A program made the translations under genes and the position numbers. Of a DNA stretch of 64,000 nt, positions 8,221 through 16,725 are shown piece by piece. Each line of letters starts with the position of its first letter. Position 1 is the first letter of the stretch. Source of the stretch: Streptomyces sp. NBC_00335. Its GTDB lineage: Bacteria; Actinomycetota; Actinomycetes; Streptomycetales; Streptomycetaceae. The stretch covers positions 2,914,001 to 2,978,000 of the forward strand of contig NZ_CP108006.1 in the NCBI RefSeq assembly GCF_036127095.1. Direction: 5' to 3'. Under the pieces are notes generated by a model. It ran no database searches and was not told where the DNA came from. It saw only the letters and a list, made by a program, of their open reading frames with translations.

Positions 8221-9468
8221 GTGCGTCCGTTTCACCACGCCGGGCCGCGCCGCATTCCCCTGCGCTGGAAGATCGCCGCGCTGGCCGCGGCCACCGGATG
8301 CCTGGTCGCCGCCTCGGTCGGCGTGCTCGTGCACGTGTGGACAGCGCGGGACATTCGGGAACAGGCGGAGATGCACGCCTCCAACAACATCTACTCGGCC
8401 ATGGAGACGTACCGGCGCACCGGAACGCTCTCGGACGGCGCCGAGCTCGATCCCCCCGAACTGCCCGCCTCGCTGCGGAACCTCTCCGACGACTCCCGGC
8501 ACACGGCCTACTACGGCAGCCGCGACGGAACGATCCCCCCGGGCATCTGGGGCGCCCAGCGGACCGGTGGCCCGGGCAGCCCGGTGCTCGCCCTGCGGGT
8601 CAGCATGAACGCGGGGCTCTATGGGCTGCGCCAGCTCGACGTGACCATGGCGGTCGCCTCGCTGGTCGTCCTCGCGGGGGCCACTCCCCTGGCGGCCTAC
8701 GGAGCCGGGCTGCTCGCCCGCAGACTGCGGCTGGTCTCCGAGACCGCGGGCCGCATCTCCGCCGGAGACCTCGACGCCCGGAGCGGGATCACCGGGAACC
8801 GCGACGAGCTGGACGACATCGCCACCACCGTCGACCGCATGGCCGACACCCTCAGCCGCCGCCTGCGCGACGAGCGCCGGTTCACCGCCGACGTGGCCCA
8901 CGAACTGCGCACGCCCGTCGGCGGCCTGCTCGTCACCGCCGACCTGCTCCCCGACGGGGAGACCGAGGACCTGCTCCGGGCCCGGGTGCGCGATCTGCGC
9001 GGGCTGGTCGAGGACCTGCTGGAGGTGTCCCGGCTCGACGCCGGGGCCGAACGGGCGGTCCGTGCCCGGGTCCCGCTCGGCGCGGTCGTCGCCGAGGCGG
9101 TGACGCGCACCGGCCTTGGCACCGAGGTCGACGTCACCGGGCAGGGCGAACACGTGGAGACCGACCCGCGCCGCCTCGAACGGATCGTCGGCAACCTCGT
9201 CGTCAACGCCCACCGGCACGGGAAGGGTCCGGTGCGGGTCACCGTGGAGGACCGTACGGTCGTCGTACGCGACCACGGCCCCGGCTTCCCCGCCGAGCTG
9301 CTGAGCAACGGCCCGCGCCGCTTCCAGACGGGTGCGACCGAGCGCGGTACGGGCCACGGCCTCGGCCTGACGATCGCCGTGGGTCAGGCCCAAGTGCTCG
9401 GCGCCGAACTCCGCTTCGCCAACGCCCCGGACGGCGGCGCCGTCGCCACGCTGCGTCTGCCGCACTGA
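8221..9468 (+). CDS. Sensor histidine kinase
   Basis: 415 aa membrane kinase. TM1 (WKIAALAAATGCLVAASVGV) and TM2 (MAVASLVVLAGATPLAAYGA, about residues 140-165) flank an extracytoplasmic sensor region of about 100 residues. A HAMP linker (RLRLVSETAGRISAGDLDAR) follows. The H-box FTADVAHELRTPVG carries phospho-acceptor H227. The ATPase domain has N-box NLVVNAHRHGKG, G1 VVRDHGPGFP and G2 GTGHGLGLTI. The GTG start follows the regulator stop after 5 nt, so the pair is co-translated. The signal is unknown. The adjacent ABC exporter fits sensing of an antimicrobial compound or membrane damage. Confidence 0.92.
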   Translation: MRPFHHAGPRRIPLRWKIAALAAATGCLVAASVGVLVHVWTARDIREQAEMHASNNIYSAMETYRRTGTLSDGAELDPPELPASLRNLSDDSRHTAYYGSRDGTIPPGIWGAQRTGGPGSPVLALRVSMNAGLYGLRQLDVTMAVASLVVLAGATPLAAYGAGLLARRLRLVSETAGRISAGDLDARSGITGNRDELDDIATTVDRMADTLSRRLRDERRFTADVAHELRTPVGGLLVTADLLPDGETEDLLRARVRDLRGLVEDLLEVSRLDAGAERAVRARVPLGAVVAEAVTRTGLGTEVDVTGQGEHVETDPRRLERIVGNLVVNAHRHGKGPVRVTVEDRTVVVRDHGPGFPAELLSNGPRRFQTGATERGTGHGLGLTIAVGQAQVLGAELRFANAPDGGAVATLRLPH

Positions 9469-9488
9469 AGGCTCGTCAGCTACAAGAT

Positions 9489-9539
9489 CGATACACACCG
9501 GAGCAACCCCCGATACCCGTCGCCCCGGGCCCCCGATAC
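9489..9539 (+). promoter_or_regulatory. Three CGATAC repeats before ABC exporter genes
   Basis: CGATAC at 9489, 9511 and 9534, spaced 22 and 23 bp (about two helical turns), in the 124-bp gap between the kinase gene and the ABC ATPase gene. It is the reverse complement of the GTATCG found upstream of the response regulator. A binding site for that regulator is plausible but untested. Confidence 0.4.
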
Positions 9540-9592
9540 GTCCCCCGGACACCCTTCGAAGTGCAGCTTCCCGCACCCGAAGAGGAGTCCCC

Positions 9593-10375
9593 GTGACCGC
9601 CGCCCCCCTTGCCCCGCACCCGCACTCCGCGCCGACCGGCATCGCGGCGGCCGCCACCGGCCTCTCGAAGGTCTACGGCAGCGGTGACACCCGGGTCGTC
9701 GCGCTGGACGGGGTCGACATCTCCTTCCGCGAGGGCGAGTTCACCGCGATCATGGGCCCCTCCGGCTGTGGCAAGTCCACCCTGATGCACTGCGCCGCCG
9801 GGCTCGACTCCTTCTCCTCCGGCTCCGTCCGCATCGGCACCACCGAGCTGGGCTCCCTGAACGACGAGCAGCTGACCCGGCTGCGCCGCGACCGGATCGG
9901 GTTCATCTTCCAGGCGTTCAACCTGCTGCCGACGCTGACCGCGCTGGAGAACATCACGCTGCCGCTGACCATCGCCGGCCGCAAGCCCGACCAGCAGTGG
10001 CTGGACCACGTGGTGGCGATGACCGGACTCGCCGACCGCCTCGGCCACCGTCCCGGGCAGCTCTCCGGCGGGCAGCAGCAGCGCGTGGCGGTGGCCCGGG
10101 CCCTGGTCTCGCGCCCCGCGATCATCTTCGGCGACGAGCCCACCGGAAACCTCGACTCCCGTGCCGGGGCCGAGGTCCTGGGCTTCCTGCGCGGCTCGGT
10201 GCGCGAGCTGGGCCAGACCGTGGTCATGGTCACCCACGACCCCGTCGCCGCCGCCTACGCCGACCGCGTGGTCTTCCTCTCCGACGGCCGCCTCGTCGAC
10301 GAGATGCAGCAGCCCACCGCGGACCGGGTCCTGGACCGGATGAAGGCGTTCGACGCCCGCTTCCGCACGAGCTGA
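9593..10375 (+). CDS. ABC transporter ATP-binding protein (MacB/LolD-like)
   Basis: 260 aa. Walker A GPSGCGKST (residues 55-63), Q-loop in FIFQAFNLLPTLTALENI, ABC signature LSGGQQQRVAVARAL, Walker B IIFGDEPTGNLDS and the switch H of MVTHDP are all present. The combination of FNLLPTLTALENI with DEPTGNLDS is typical of the MacB/LolD group that works with FtsX-type permeases. The GTG start has AGAGGAG upstream. The permease gene follows after 74 bp. The pair most likely expels or remodels something at the membrane under control of the preceding two-component system. Confidence 0.93.
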   Translation: MTAAPLAPHPHSAPTGIAAAATGLSKVYGSGDTRVVALDGVDISFREGEFTAIMGPSGCGKSTLMHCAAGLDSFSSGSVRIGTTELGSLNDEQLTRLRRDRIGFIFQAFNLLPTLTALENITLPLTIAGRKPDQQWLDHVVAMTGLADRLGHRPGQLSGGQQQRVAVARALVSRPAIIFGDEPTGNLDSRAGAEVLGFLRGSVRELGQTVVMVTHDPVAAAYADRVVFLSDGRLVDEMQQPTADRVLDRMKAFDARFRTS

Positions 10376-10449
10376 CCCCCGCCGCGCTCCCGCACCGCAC
10401 CAGCCGCCCGCCCGCTCCCCCGGGCCCGCCTCCCAGGATCCGCATCCCC

Positions 10450-12981
10450 ATGTTCCGTACCGCCCTGCGCAACGTGCTCGCGCACAAGGCCCGCCTGCTG
10501 ATGACCGTGTTCGCGGTCATGCTCGGCGTCACCTTCGTCACCGGCAGCCTCGTCTACGGCGACAGCCAGAAGCAGGCCTCCGTCGACCGGGCGAGCGCCG
10601 GCTACGACCGCATCTCCCTCAACGTCTCGCCCAACGCCGTGCCCGGCGGCCCGCCCGGCGCCCTCGACGCCCGCACCGCGGCCTCCCTGGCCGAGGTTCC
10701 CGGTGTGGCCGCCGCCGCGGGCCGGGTCAACGGCTTCGCCGCCGTCGCCGACCCCGAGGGCCGGCTGCTGGGCAGCGCCGAGTTCCGCAAGGGCGGCAAC
10801 TTCGCCCCGGCCAAGGACGGCACGGACCCGGCCTACGCGTTCGAGGAGGGATCCGGCCCGGTCGGCGGCAAGGCCGTCGCCCTCGACGAGGCCTCCGCCG
10901 CCAAGGGCGGCTACCGCGTCGGCGACACCGTGCGCGTCGGCACGAGCACCGGCGCCGAGTCCTACCGGCTCAGCGGCGTCTTCCGCACCGACGCCTCGAA
11001 GCTCACCCCCGGCGGCAGCCTCGTGCTGTTCGCCGACGCCACCGCCCAGAAGCTGTTCCTCCAGCCCGGCCGCTACACCGACATCGAGATCACGGCCACA
11101 CCCGACACCGATCCTGCGCAGCTCCTCAGCCGGGTCCAAGCGGTGATCCCGAAGGACTCCACCGCGGTCAGCGGTGCCCAGCTCGCCCGGATCCAGGCCA
11201 ACCTCGCCTCCACCGGCAGCGACACCATGAGCCAGATCATGGTGGGCTTCGCCGCGGTCGCCCTGTTCGTGGCCACCTTCCTGATCTCCAACACCTTCAC
11301 CATGCTGGTCTCCCGCCGCACCCGGGAGCTGGCCCTGATGCGGGCCGTCGGCGCCACCCGCAAGCAGGTCCGCCGGATCCTGCTCACCGAGTCCGTGCTC
11401 GTCGGCCTGATCGCCTCCGTGGCCGGCATCGTGGCCGGCACCGGAGTCGCCGCCCTGCTCCAGGCCGTCTTCTCCTCCGCCGAGAGCCCGGACGCCCCGC
11501 TGACCCTGCTGCCCTCCACAGTGATCATCGCGCTGCTGGTCGGCACCGCCCTGCCCGTGCTCGCCGCCTGGGTGCCGGTGCGCCGGGCCATGACCATCCC
11601 GCCCGTCGCCGCACTCGGCGCCGCCGAGCCCGCCGCCCCCGCACGGGCCGGCTCCCTGCGCACCGGGATCGGCGCCGCCCTGCTGGTCACCGGAGCGGCC
11701 GCGACCCTGTACGGGAGCCTCGGTGCCGGTACCGACGACGCCCGGGCCGTCATCGGCCTCGGCGCGGCCCTCGCCCTGACCGGCGCCCTCGCCCTCATCC
11801 CGCTGCTGTCCCGGCCGTTCACCGCCCTGCTCCGGCCGCTGCTGCTCCGCTGCAGCCCGGTGCACGGCGACCTCGCCGCCCGCAACACCGTGCGCGACCC
11901 GCGGCGTACCGGCGCCACCGCCTCGGCGCTCGCCATCGCCCTCGCGCTGGCCTCGGGCCTGTCGGTCCTCGGCGCTTCCGCCACCCAATACCTCGACGGC
12001 GCGACCACCCGCGACATCACCGCCGACTACCTCGTGCAGGCCCCCTCGGGCGGGCAGCGGATGACCCCCGCCACCGCCGAGCCCCTCAAGAAGCTGTCCG
12101 GCGCCACCTTCAGCCCCCTCAACCAGTCCACCGAGTACGAGATCGGCGGCGTCCGCTCCGTCCTGACCGGCGTCGACCCCGCCGCCATCGGCCGCCTGCT
12201 GCGCTACGAGGTGACCTCGGGCTCCCTCGACAGCCTCGGCCAGGGCAAGGTCGCCGTCGCCGACTACAAGGCCCGGGCCAACGGCTGGAAGGTCGGCCAG
12301 AGCCTTCCCGTGAAGCGGCTGGACCAGCAGGGCGAGGTCACCATCGGCGCGATCTACCGCGCGGACGAGCAGAGCAAGGTGCTGCCCAGCATCACCGCAC
12401 CCGACTCCCTGGTCGCCCGCTTCGACTCCACCCCGCACACCGACTCGATCGTCGTGGCCACCGCGGGCGGCCCCGGCCGGGCCCAGCTCGCGAGCGTCGT
12501 CAAGGCGCTCGGCGACAACCCCGCCCTGTCCGTCCTCGACAAGGAGTCCATCCGGGCAGAGGACACCAGCGGCATCGGCGACCAGCTGGGCATCTTCTAC
12601 GCGATGCTCAGCATGGCCCTGGTGATCGCCGCCCTGGGCATCGCCAACACCCTCGCGATGTCCGTGCTCGAACGCCGCAAGGAGATCGGCACGCTCCGCG
12701 CCCTCGGCCTGGACCGTGCCGGAGTGACCCGGATGATCCGCATCGAGGCCCTGCTCGTCGGCGCCCTCGGCGCGGCCGTCGGCACCGTGATGGGCATCTT
12801 CATGGGCTGGGCCCTCGGCAACACCCTCCAGGAGAGCGTCGCCGGATACGCCCTGGTCATCCCCTGGGGACGGCTCGCCCTCGGGGTGCTGCTCGCCCTC
12901 GCCGGAGCCCTCCTCGCCTCCCTCTTGCCGGCCCGCCGGGCCGCCCGCGTGGACATCCCGGCGGCGACCGCGGCGCACTGA
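10450..12981 (+). CDS. ABC transporter permease, duplicated FtsX/MacB fold
   Basis: 843 aa with two FtsX repeats. One TM near the N-terminus (LLMTVFAVMLGVTFVTGSLV) is followed by a large extracytoplasmic MacB-type domain (about residues 35-245). A three-helix FtsX core follows (about 255-390; AVALFVATFLISNTFTMLVS, then the coupling segment RRTRELALMRAVGATRKQV). The arrangement then repeats, ending with the second core (about 715-840, RRKEIGTLRALGLDRAGV). Both coupling segments match the family motif. The ATG at 10450 has only a weak AGGA far upstream, so a slightly different start is possible. The partner is the ATPase just upstream. Confidence 0.92.
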   Translation: MFRTALRNVLAHKARLLMTVFAVMLGVTFVTGSLVYGDSQKQASVDRASAGYDRISLNVSPNAVPGGPPGALDARTAASLAEVPGVAAAAGRVNGFAAVADPEGRLLGSAEFRKGGNFAPAKDGTDPAYAFEEGSGPVGGKAVALDEASAAKGGYRVGDTVRVGTSTGAESYRLSGVFRTDASKLTPGGSLVLFADATAQKLFLQPGRYTDIEITATPDTDPAQLLSRVQAVIPKDSTAVSGAQLARIQANLASTGSDTMSQIMVGFAAVALFVATFLISNTFTMLVSRRTRELALMRAVGATRKQVRRILLTESVLVGLIASVAGIVAGTGVAALLQAVFSSAESPDAPLTLLPSTVIIALLVGTALPVLAAWVPVRRAMTIPPVAALGAAEPAAPARAGSLRTGIGAALLVTGAAATLYGSLGAGTDDARAVIGLGAALALTGALALIPLLSRPFTALLRPLLLRCSPVHGDLAARNTVRDPRRTGATASALAIALALASGLSVLGASATQYLDGATTRDITADYLVQAPSGGQRMTPATAEPLKKLSGATFSPLNQSTEYEIGGVRSVLTGVDPAAIGRLLRYEVTSGSLDSLGQGKVAVADYKARANGWKVGQSLPVKRLDQQGEVTIGAIYRADEQSKVLPSITAPDSLVARFDSTPHTDSIVVATAGGPGRAQLASVVKALGDNPALSVLDKESIRAEDTSGIGDQLGIFYAMLSMALVIAALGIANTLAMSVLERRKEIGTLRALGLDRAGVTRMIRIEALLVGALGAAVGTVMGIFMGWALGNTLQESVAGYALVIPWGRLALGVLLALAGALLASLLPARRAARVDIPAATAAH

Positions 12982-12995
12982 ACACTGCCACCGCC

Positions 12996-13030
12996 GCCCC
13001 CGCTTGACCCGGATGGGTCAGCGCGGGGGC
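12996..13030 (+). terminator. Hairpin after ABC exporter operon
   Basis: GCCCCCGC...GCGGGGGC outer stem with an inner TGACCC/GGGTCA stem around a GGAT loop, 15 nt after the permease stop. One side has a small bulge. Confidence 0.6.
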
Positions 13031-13061
13031 GGGGCGCGCGTGGCGCGCACAGGATGAAGAC

Positions 13062-14639
13062 ATGCCCACACACGTCCTCCGGGTGGCCGCTGCCGCCGCC
13101 GCTGCCGCCGCACTCCTCGCCACCAGTGCCTGTTCCGACGGCGGGGGCGAGAAGAAGAGGGGCAAGGACGGCGCCGCGCAGGACATCAAGAAACCCGAGT
13201 GGGGCGAGTGCGAGGCCCCCACCCCCGCCGAGGGCGTCGGGCAGGTCCCCGGCAAGGACTGGCAGTGCGCCGTCATCGACGTGCCCCTCGATTACGCCGA
13301 GCCGGAGGGCGAGACGATCCCGCTGGCGCTGATCCGGGCGAAGGCCCGTGACAAGGACAAGCGGATCGGCTCGCTCGTCTTCAACTTCGGCGGCCCCGGC
13401 GGCTCCGGCATCAGCACCCTGCCGGGCGCGGCGAAGGATTACGGGGCCCTGCGCGAGCGGTACGACCTGGTCAGCTTCGACCCGCGCGGGGTGGGCCGGA
13501 GCGCGCCCGTGCTGTGCGAGGACGACAAGCAGCTGGACGCGTACTACGCCGCCGACTCCAGCCCCTCGACGCCGGAGGAGGAGAAGCAGTTCCTCGCCAC
13601 CTCCAAGAAGTACAAGGAGGCCTGCGAGGCGAAGTCCGGCAAGGTGCTGCCCCACGTCGGCACCGAGAACGCGGCCCGCGACCTGGACCGGATCCGCCAG
13701 GCCCTCGGCGACGAGAAGCTGCACTACTTCGGCATCTCCTACGGCACCGAACTCGGCGGGGTCTACGCCCACCTCTTCCCCAAGAACGTCGGCCGGGCCG
13801 TCTTCGACGCCGTGGTCGACCCGACCAAGAACTCCGAGCAGGGCGCCCTCGGCCAGGCCAAGGGATTCCAGCTCGCGCTCGGCAACTTCGCCCAGGACTG
13901 CGTGAACCGCGGCGACTCCTGCCAGCTGCAGGGCAGTACCGCCAAGGAGATCGAGGCGAACATCATCAAGCTCCAGAAGCAGCTGGCGGCCAAGCCCATC
14001 CCCGGCTCCGGCGACCGGCTGCTCACCGATGACGCCGCGACCAACGGCATCGCCTTCGCCCTGTACTCCAAGGAGGCCTGGCCGCTGCTGGAACAGGGCC
14101 TGGACGAGGCCGAGGGCGGCCAGGGACAGCTGCTGCTCGCCATGTCGGACGCCCTCAACGGCCGCGACCCCAAGGGCACTTACAGCAACATCGGATCGGC
14201 CAACACCGCGATCAGCTGCGCCGACTCCAAGGACCGCTACACCCTGGCGCAGACCAAGGCGAAGCTGCCCGAGTTCCGCGCCGCCTCACCCGTCTTCGGG
14301 GACTTCCTCGGCTGGGCCATGATGAGCTGCACCGACTGGCCCGTCGCCGGCGCCTGGAACACCCCGGACGTCTCCGCGCCCGGCTCGGCGCCCATCCTGG
14401 TGATCGGCAACACCGGTGACCCGGCGACCCCGTACGAGGGCGCTCGCAAGATGGTGGAGCGGCTCGGCCCCGGCGTCGGCGTGGAGCTCACCTTCAAGGG
14501 CGAGGGGCACGGCGCCTACAACAGCGGCGACCCCTGCGTGCAGCAGGCGGTCAACTCCTACCTGCTCGACGGGAAGGTGCCCGGCGGCGGCACCGTCTGC
14601 ACGGCGTCGAAGTCCCCGGCGCCGACCTCGCCCGTCTAG
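13062..14639 (+). CDS. Secreted lipoprotein alpha/beta hydrolase, TAP/SlpD-E type tripeptidyl aminopeptidase
   Basis: 525 aa. The N-terminus is a lipoprotein signal peptide: Ala-rich hydrophobic core, then lipobox LATSAC with the lipidated Cys near residue 24. The mature part matches secreted mycelial proteases of streptomycetes, with the oxyanion region NFGGPGGSG, nucleophile S226 in GISYG, D453 in GNTGDPATP and H483 in GEGHGAY. The last two lie in the C-terminal TAP-like domain typical of the family. It probably trims N-terminal peptides outside the cell. ATG 13062 has AGGATGAA upstream. It is a single-gene unit bounded by hairpins. Confidence 0.92.
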   Translation: MPTHVLRVAAAAAAAAALLATSACSDGGGEKKRGKDGAAQDIKKPEWGECEAPTPAEGVGQVPGKDWQCAVIDVPLDYAEPEGETIPLALIRAKARDKDKRIGSLVFNFGGPGGSGISTLPGAAKDYGALRERYDLVSFDPRGVGRSAPVLCEDDKQLDAYYAADSSPSTPEEEKQFLATSKKYKEACEAKSGKVLPHVGTENAARDLDRIRQALGDEKLHYFGISYGTELGGVYAHLFPKNVGRAVFDAVVDPTKNSEQGALGQAKGFQLALGNFAQDCVNRGDSCQLQGSTAKEIEANIIKLQKQLAAKPIPGSGDRLLTDDAATNGIAFALYSKEAWPLLEQGLDEAEGGQGQLLLAMSDALNGRDPKGTYSNIGSANTAISCADSKDRYTLAQTKAKLPEFRAASPVFGDFLGWAMMSCTDWPVAGAWNTPDVSAPGSAPILVIGNTGDPATPYEGARKMVERLGPGVGVELTFKGEGHGAYNSGDPCVQQAVNSYLLDGKVPGGGTVCTASKSPAPTSPV

Positions 14640-14653
14640 ACGCCCCGAGAACG

Positions 14654-14697
14654 CCGGAGGGGCCGTACCTCGCGCGAGCGAAGTACGGCCCCTCCGG
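14654..14697. terminator. Bidirectional hairpin between convergent genes
   Basis: Perfect 15-bp stem CCGGAGGGGCCGTAC / GTACGGCCCCTCCGG around a 14-nt loop, between the peptidase gene (+) and moeZ (-). Confidence 0.8.
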
Positions 14698-14730
14698 GTG
14701 ACTGCCAGTGGACGGGCTGCCAACGGGCTA

Positions 14731-15909
14731 CTAGTAGACCGGCTTCTCGGGCTCGATCTGGTGGACCCAGCCGATGACGCCGCCGCCGACGTGGACCGCG
14801 TCCGCGAAGCCCGCGGACTTCAGGACCGCGAGGACCTCCGCACTGCGGACACCCGTCTTGCAGTGCAAGACAATGCGCTTGTCCTGCGGCAGGTCCGCGA
14901 GGGCGGTGCCCATCAGGAACTCGCCCTTGGGGATCAGCTTCGCGCCGGGGATCGAGACGATCTCGTACTCGTTGATCTCGCGGACGTCGATGATCTCGAT
15001 CGGCTCGTCGTTGTCGATCCACTCCTTGAGCTGCTTGGGAGTGATCGTCGAGCCGAGCGCGGCCTCCTGGGCCTCCTCCGACACGACGCCGCAGAAGGCC
15101 TCGTAGTCGATGAGCTCGGTGACGGTCGCGTTCGGACCGCAGACCGCGCAGTCGGGGTCCTTGCGGACCTTGACCTGGCGGTACTGCATCTCCAGGGCGT
15201 CGTAGATCATCAGGCGGCCGACCAGCGACTCGCCGACGCCGGTGAGGACCTTGATGGCCTCGGTGACCTGGATGGACCCGATGGACGCGCAGAGCACGCC
15301 CAGCACGCCGCCCTCGGCGCAGCTCGGGACCATGCCCGGCGGGGGCGGCTCCGGGTAGAGGCAGCGGTAGCACGGACCGTGCTCGGACCAGAAGACCGAG
15401 GCCTGGCCGTCGAAGCGGTAGATCGAGCCCCACACGTACGGCTTGTTCAGCAGCACGCAGGCGTCGTTCACGAGGTAGCGCGTGGCGAAGTTGTCCGTGC
15501 CGTCGACGATGAGGTCGTACTGGCTGAAGATCTCCATCACGTTCTCGGCTTCGAGCCGCTCTTCGTGAAGGACCACGTTGACGTACGGGTTGATGCCCAG
15601 CACGCTGTCGCGGGCCGACTCGGCCTTGGAACGGCCGATGTCCGCCTGACTGTGGATGATCTGGCGCTGGAGGTTCGACTCGTCGACCTCGTCGAACTCC
15701 ACGATGCCCAGCGTGCCGACGCCGGCCGCGGCCAGGTACATGAGGGCGGGCGAGCCGAGGCCGCCCGCGCCCACGGCCAGCACCTTGGCGTTCTTCAGGC
15801 GCTTCTGGCCGTCCATCCCCACGTCGGGGATGATCAGGTGGCGGGAGTACCGACGGACCTCGTCAACGGTGAGCTCAGCAGCTGGCTCTACCAGGGGTGG
15901 CAGCGACAC
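14731..15909 (-). CDS. moeZ: Adenylyltransferase/sulfurtransferase MoeZ
   Basis: 392 aa fusion of an E1-like ThiF/MoeB domain (about residues 15-265) and a C-terminal rhodanese domain (about 290-390). The first shows the nucleotide-binding GAGGLGSPALMYLAAAGVG, the RQ pair of NLQRQIIH, VDGTDNF and two CxxC zinc pairs (CYRC and CAVC). The rhodanese active-site Cys is in LHCKTGVRS. MoeZ adenylates and thiocarboxylates small ubiquitin-like sulfur carriers for molybdopterin, thiamine, cysteine or thio-metabolite synthesis. This is a useful partner for the Mo-dependent nitrate reductase in the window, although it is not linked in an operon. The GTG start has GGAG 6 nt upstream. Confidence 0.95.
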   Translation of the reverse strand: MSLPPLVEPAAELTVDEVRRYSRHLIIPDVGMDGQKRLKNAKVLAVGAGGLGSPALMYLAAAGVGTLGIVEFDEVDESNLQRQIIHSQADIGRSKAESARDSVLGINPYVNVVLHEERLEAENVMEIFSQYDLIVDGTDNFATRYLVNDACVLLNKPYVWGSIYRFDGQASVFWSEHGPCYRCLYPEPPPPGMVPSCAEGGVLGVLCASIGSIQVTEAIKVLTGVGESLVGRLMIYDALEMQYRQVKVRKDPDCAVCGPNATVTELIDYEAFCGVVSEEAQEAALGSTITPKQLKEWIDNDEPIEIIDVREINEYEIVSIPGAKLIPKGEFLMGTALADLPQDKRIVLHCKTGVRSAEVLAVLKSAGFADAVHVGGGVIGWVHQIEPEKPVY

Positions 15910-15972
15910 GGGGACTCCGTAGATGATTAAGTCTTAACGGTGGTTCTTCCCGTAACACTGCCACGCCCTCCT

Positions 15973-16725
15973 TCATTCCGAGACACCCGGTCCGATCCGC
16001 GAGACGATTTCGTCCCAGTACCCGGGCATCGACGCCCAGGGGTCCCGGTCCGCGGCCCCGCGCCGGTCGGTGAACCAGATGGTCCCCGCGCCCTGCCAGC
16101 GGGCGATCCGGAGCGCTTCCTCCAGGTGCGTCCGCGGTACTCCGTGCACGAGGTGGCAGAACGTCTCCGGCGGATGGTCCGCCGTCCACTCCGCCACCTG
16201 CGACCAGCGGTAGTCGGCCCAGGTCCCGGAGAAGGTGACCAGCTGGTCCGCGGTTTCCGCGTACCCCTCACAGGGATGGGTGCCGTGTCCGAGGACGATC
16301 CGCAGGCCCTCCCCGAGTCCCCGCAGGGTGTCCACGACCCGGCGCACGGAGGCCAGTTCCGCCTTCCCGGCGGGGGCCTGCGCGAGGTAGAAGCCGTCGA
16401 CTCCGTACCAGTCGCGGAAGCGGTGGGCGTCGGAGACCAGCTCCCCGAACGACCGCTCCCCGTCCCGCATCGCGAGATGCCCGAGGACCGACCCGCCCGC
16501 GCCACGGAGCTTCGCGGCCGCCTCCGTGCAGTGCGGGTCGGGCCGGCCGCCCGGGCCGTCCGTGACGTTGAGGACGGCCCAGTGCAGCGGCGTGCCGGGC
16601 CGGGTCAGCTCGGCCCACTCCACCGGGGCCAGCAGCGGGTGCGCGTACCCGGGGACCCCCAATCCCAGACGGCCCACCTCGGTGGCGGCCTGGCCGGCGG
16701 CCGGCGGGGTGGTCAGATGCGGCAC
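15973..16725 (-). CDS. Spherulation-specific family 4 (spherulin-4/Sph3-like) putative glycoside hydrolase
   Basis: 250 aa TIM-barrel-like protein of the spherulin-4 family (fungal Sph3, GH135, acts on galactosaminogalactan). Visible features are GLGVPGYAHPLL near the start, AVLNVTDGPGG, VLGHLAMRDG, WYGVDGFYLAQAP with the acidic residue expected on the active face, and IVLGHGTHPC. GTG 16725 is chosen because it has GGAGG immediately upstream and overlaps the end of the epimerase gene by 13 bp. No signal peptide is evident, so the protein may be cytoplasmic or use another route. Last gene of a minus-strand operon with a PelF-like glycosyltransferase, which supports a role in making or trimming an exopolysaccharide. 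Confidence 0.8.
   Translation of the reverse strand: MPHLTTPPAAGQAATEVGRLGLGVPGYAHPLLAPVEWAELTRPGTPLHWAVLNVTDGPGGRPDPHCTEAAAKLRGAGGSVLGHLAMRDGERSFGELVSDAHRFRDWYGVDGFYLAQAPAGKAELASVRRVVDTLRGLGEGLRIVLGHGTHPCEGYAETADQLVTFSGTWADYRWSQVAEWTADHPPETFCHLVHGVPRTHLEEALRIARWQGAGTIWFTDRRGAADRDPWASMPGYWDEIVSRIGPGVSE

Noticed and set aside
10255..12978. 907-codon open frame on the minus strand over the ABC permease gene
   Set aside because: Shadow of GC-biased codon use in the plus-strand permease gene, which has clear TM and FtsX motifs. The antisense protein is Gly/Arg/Asp/His-rich with no family pattern.
14416..15930. 504-codon plus-strand frame over moeZ
   Set aside because: Opposite moeZ, which has full ThiF and rhodanese motifs.
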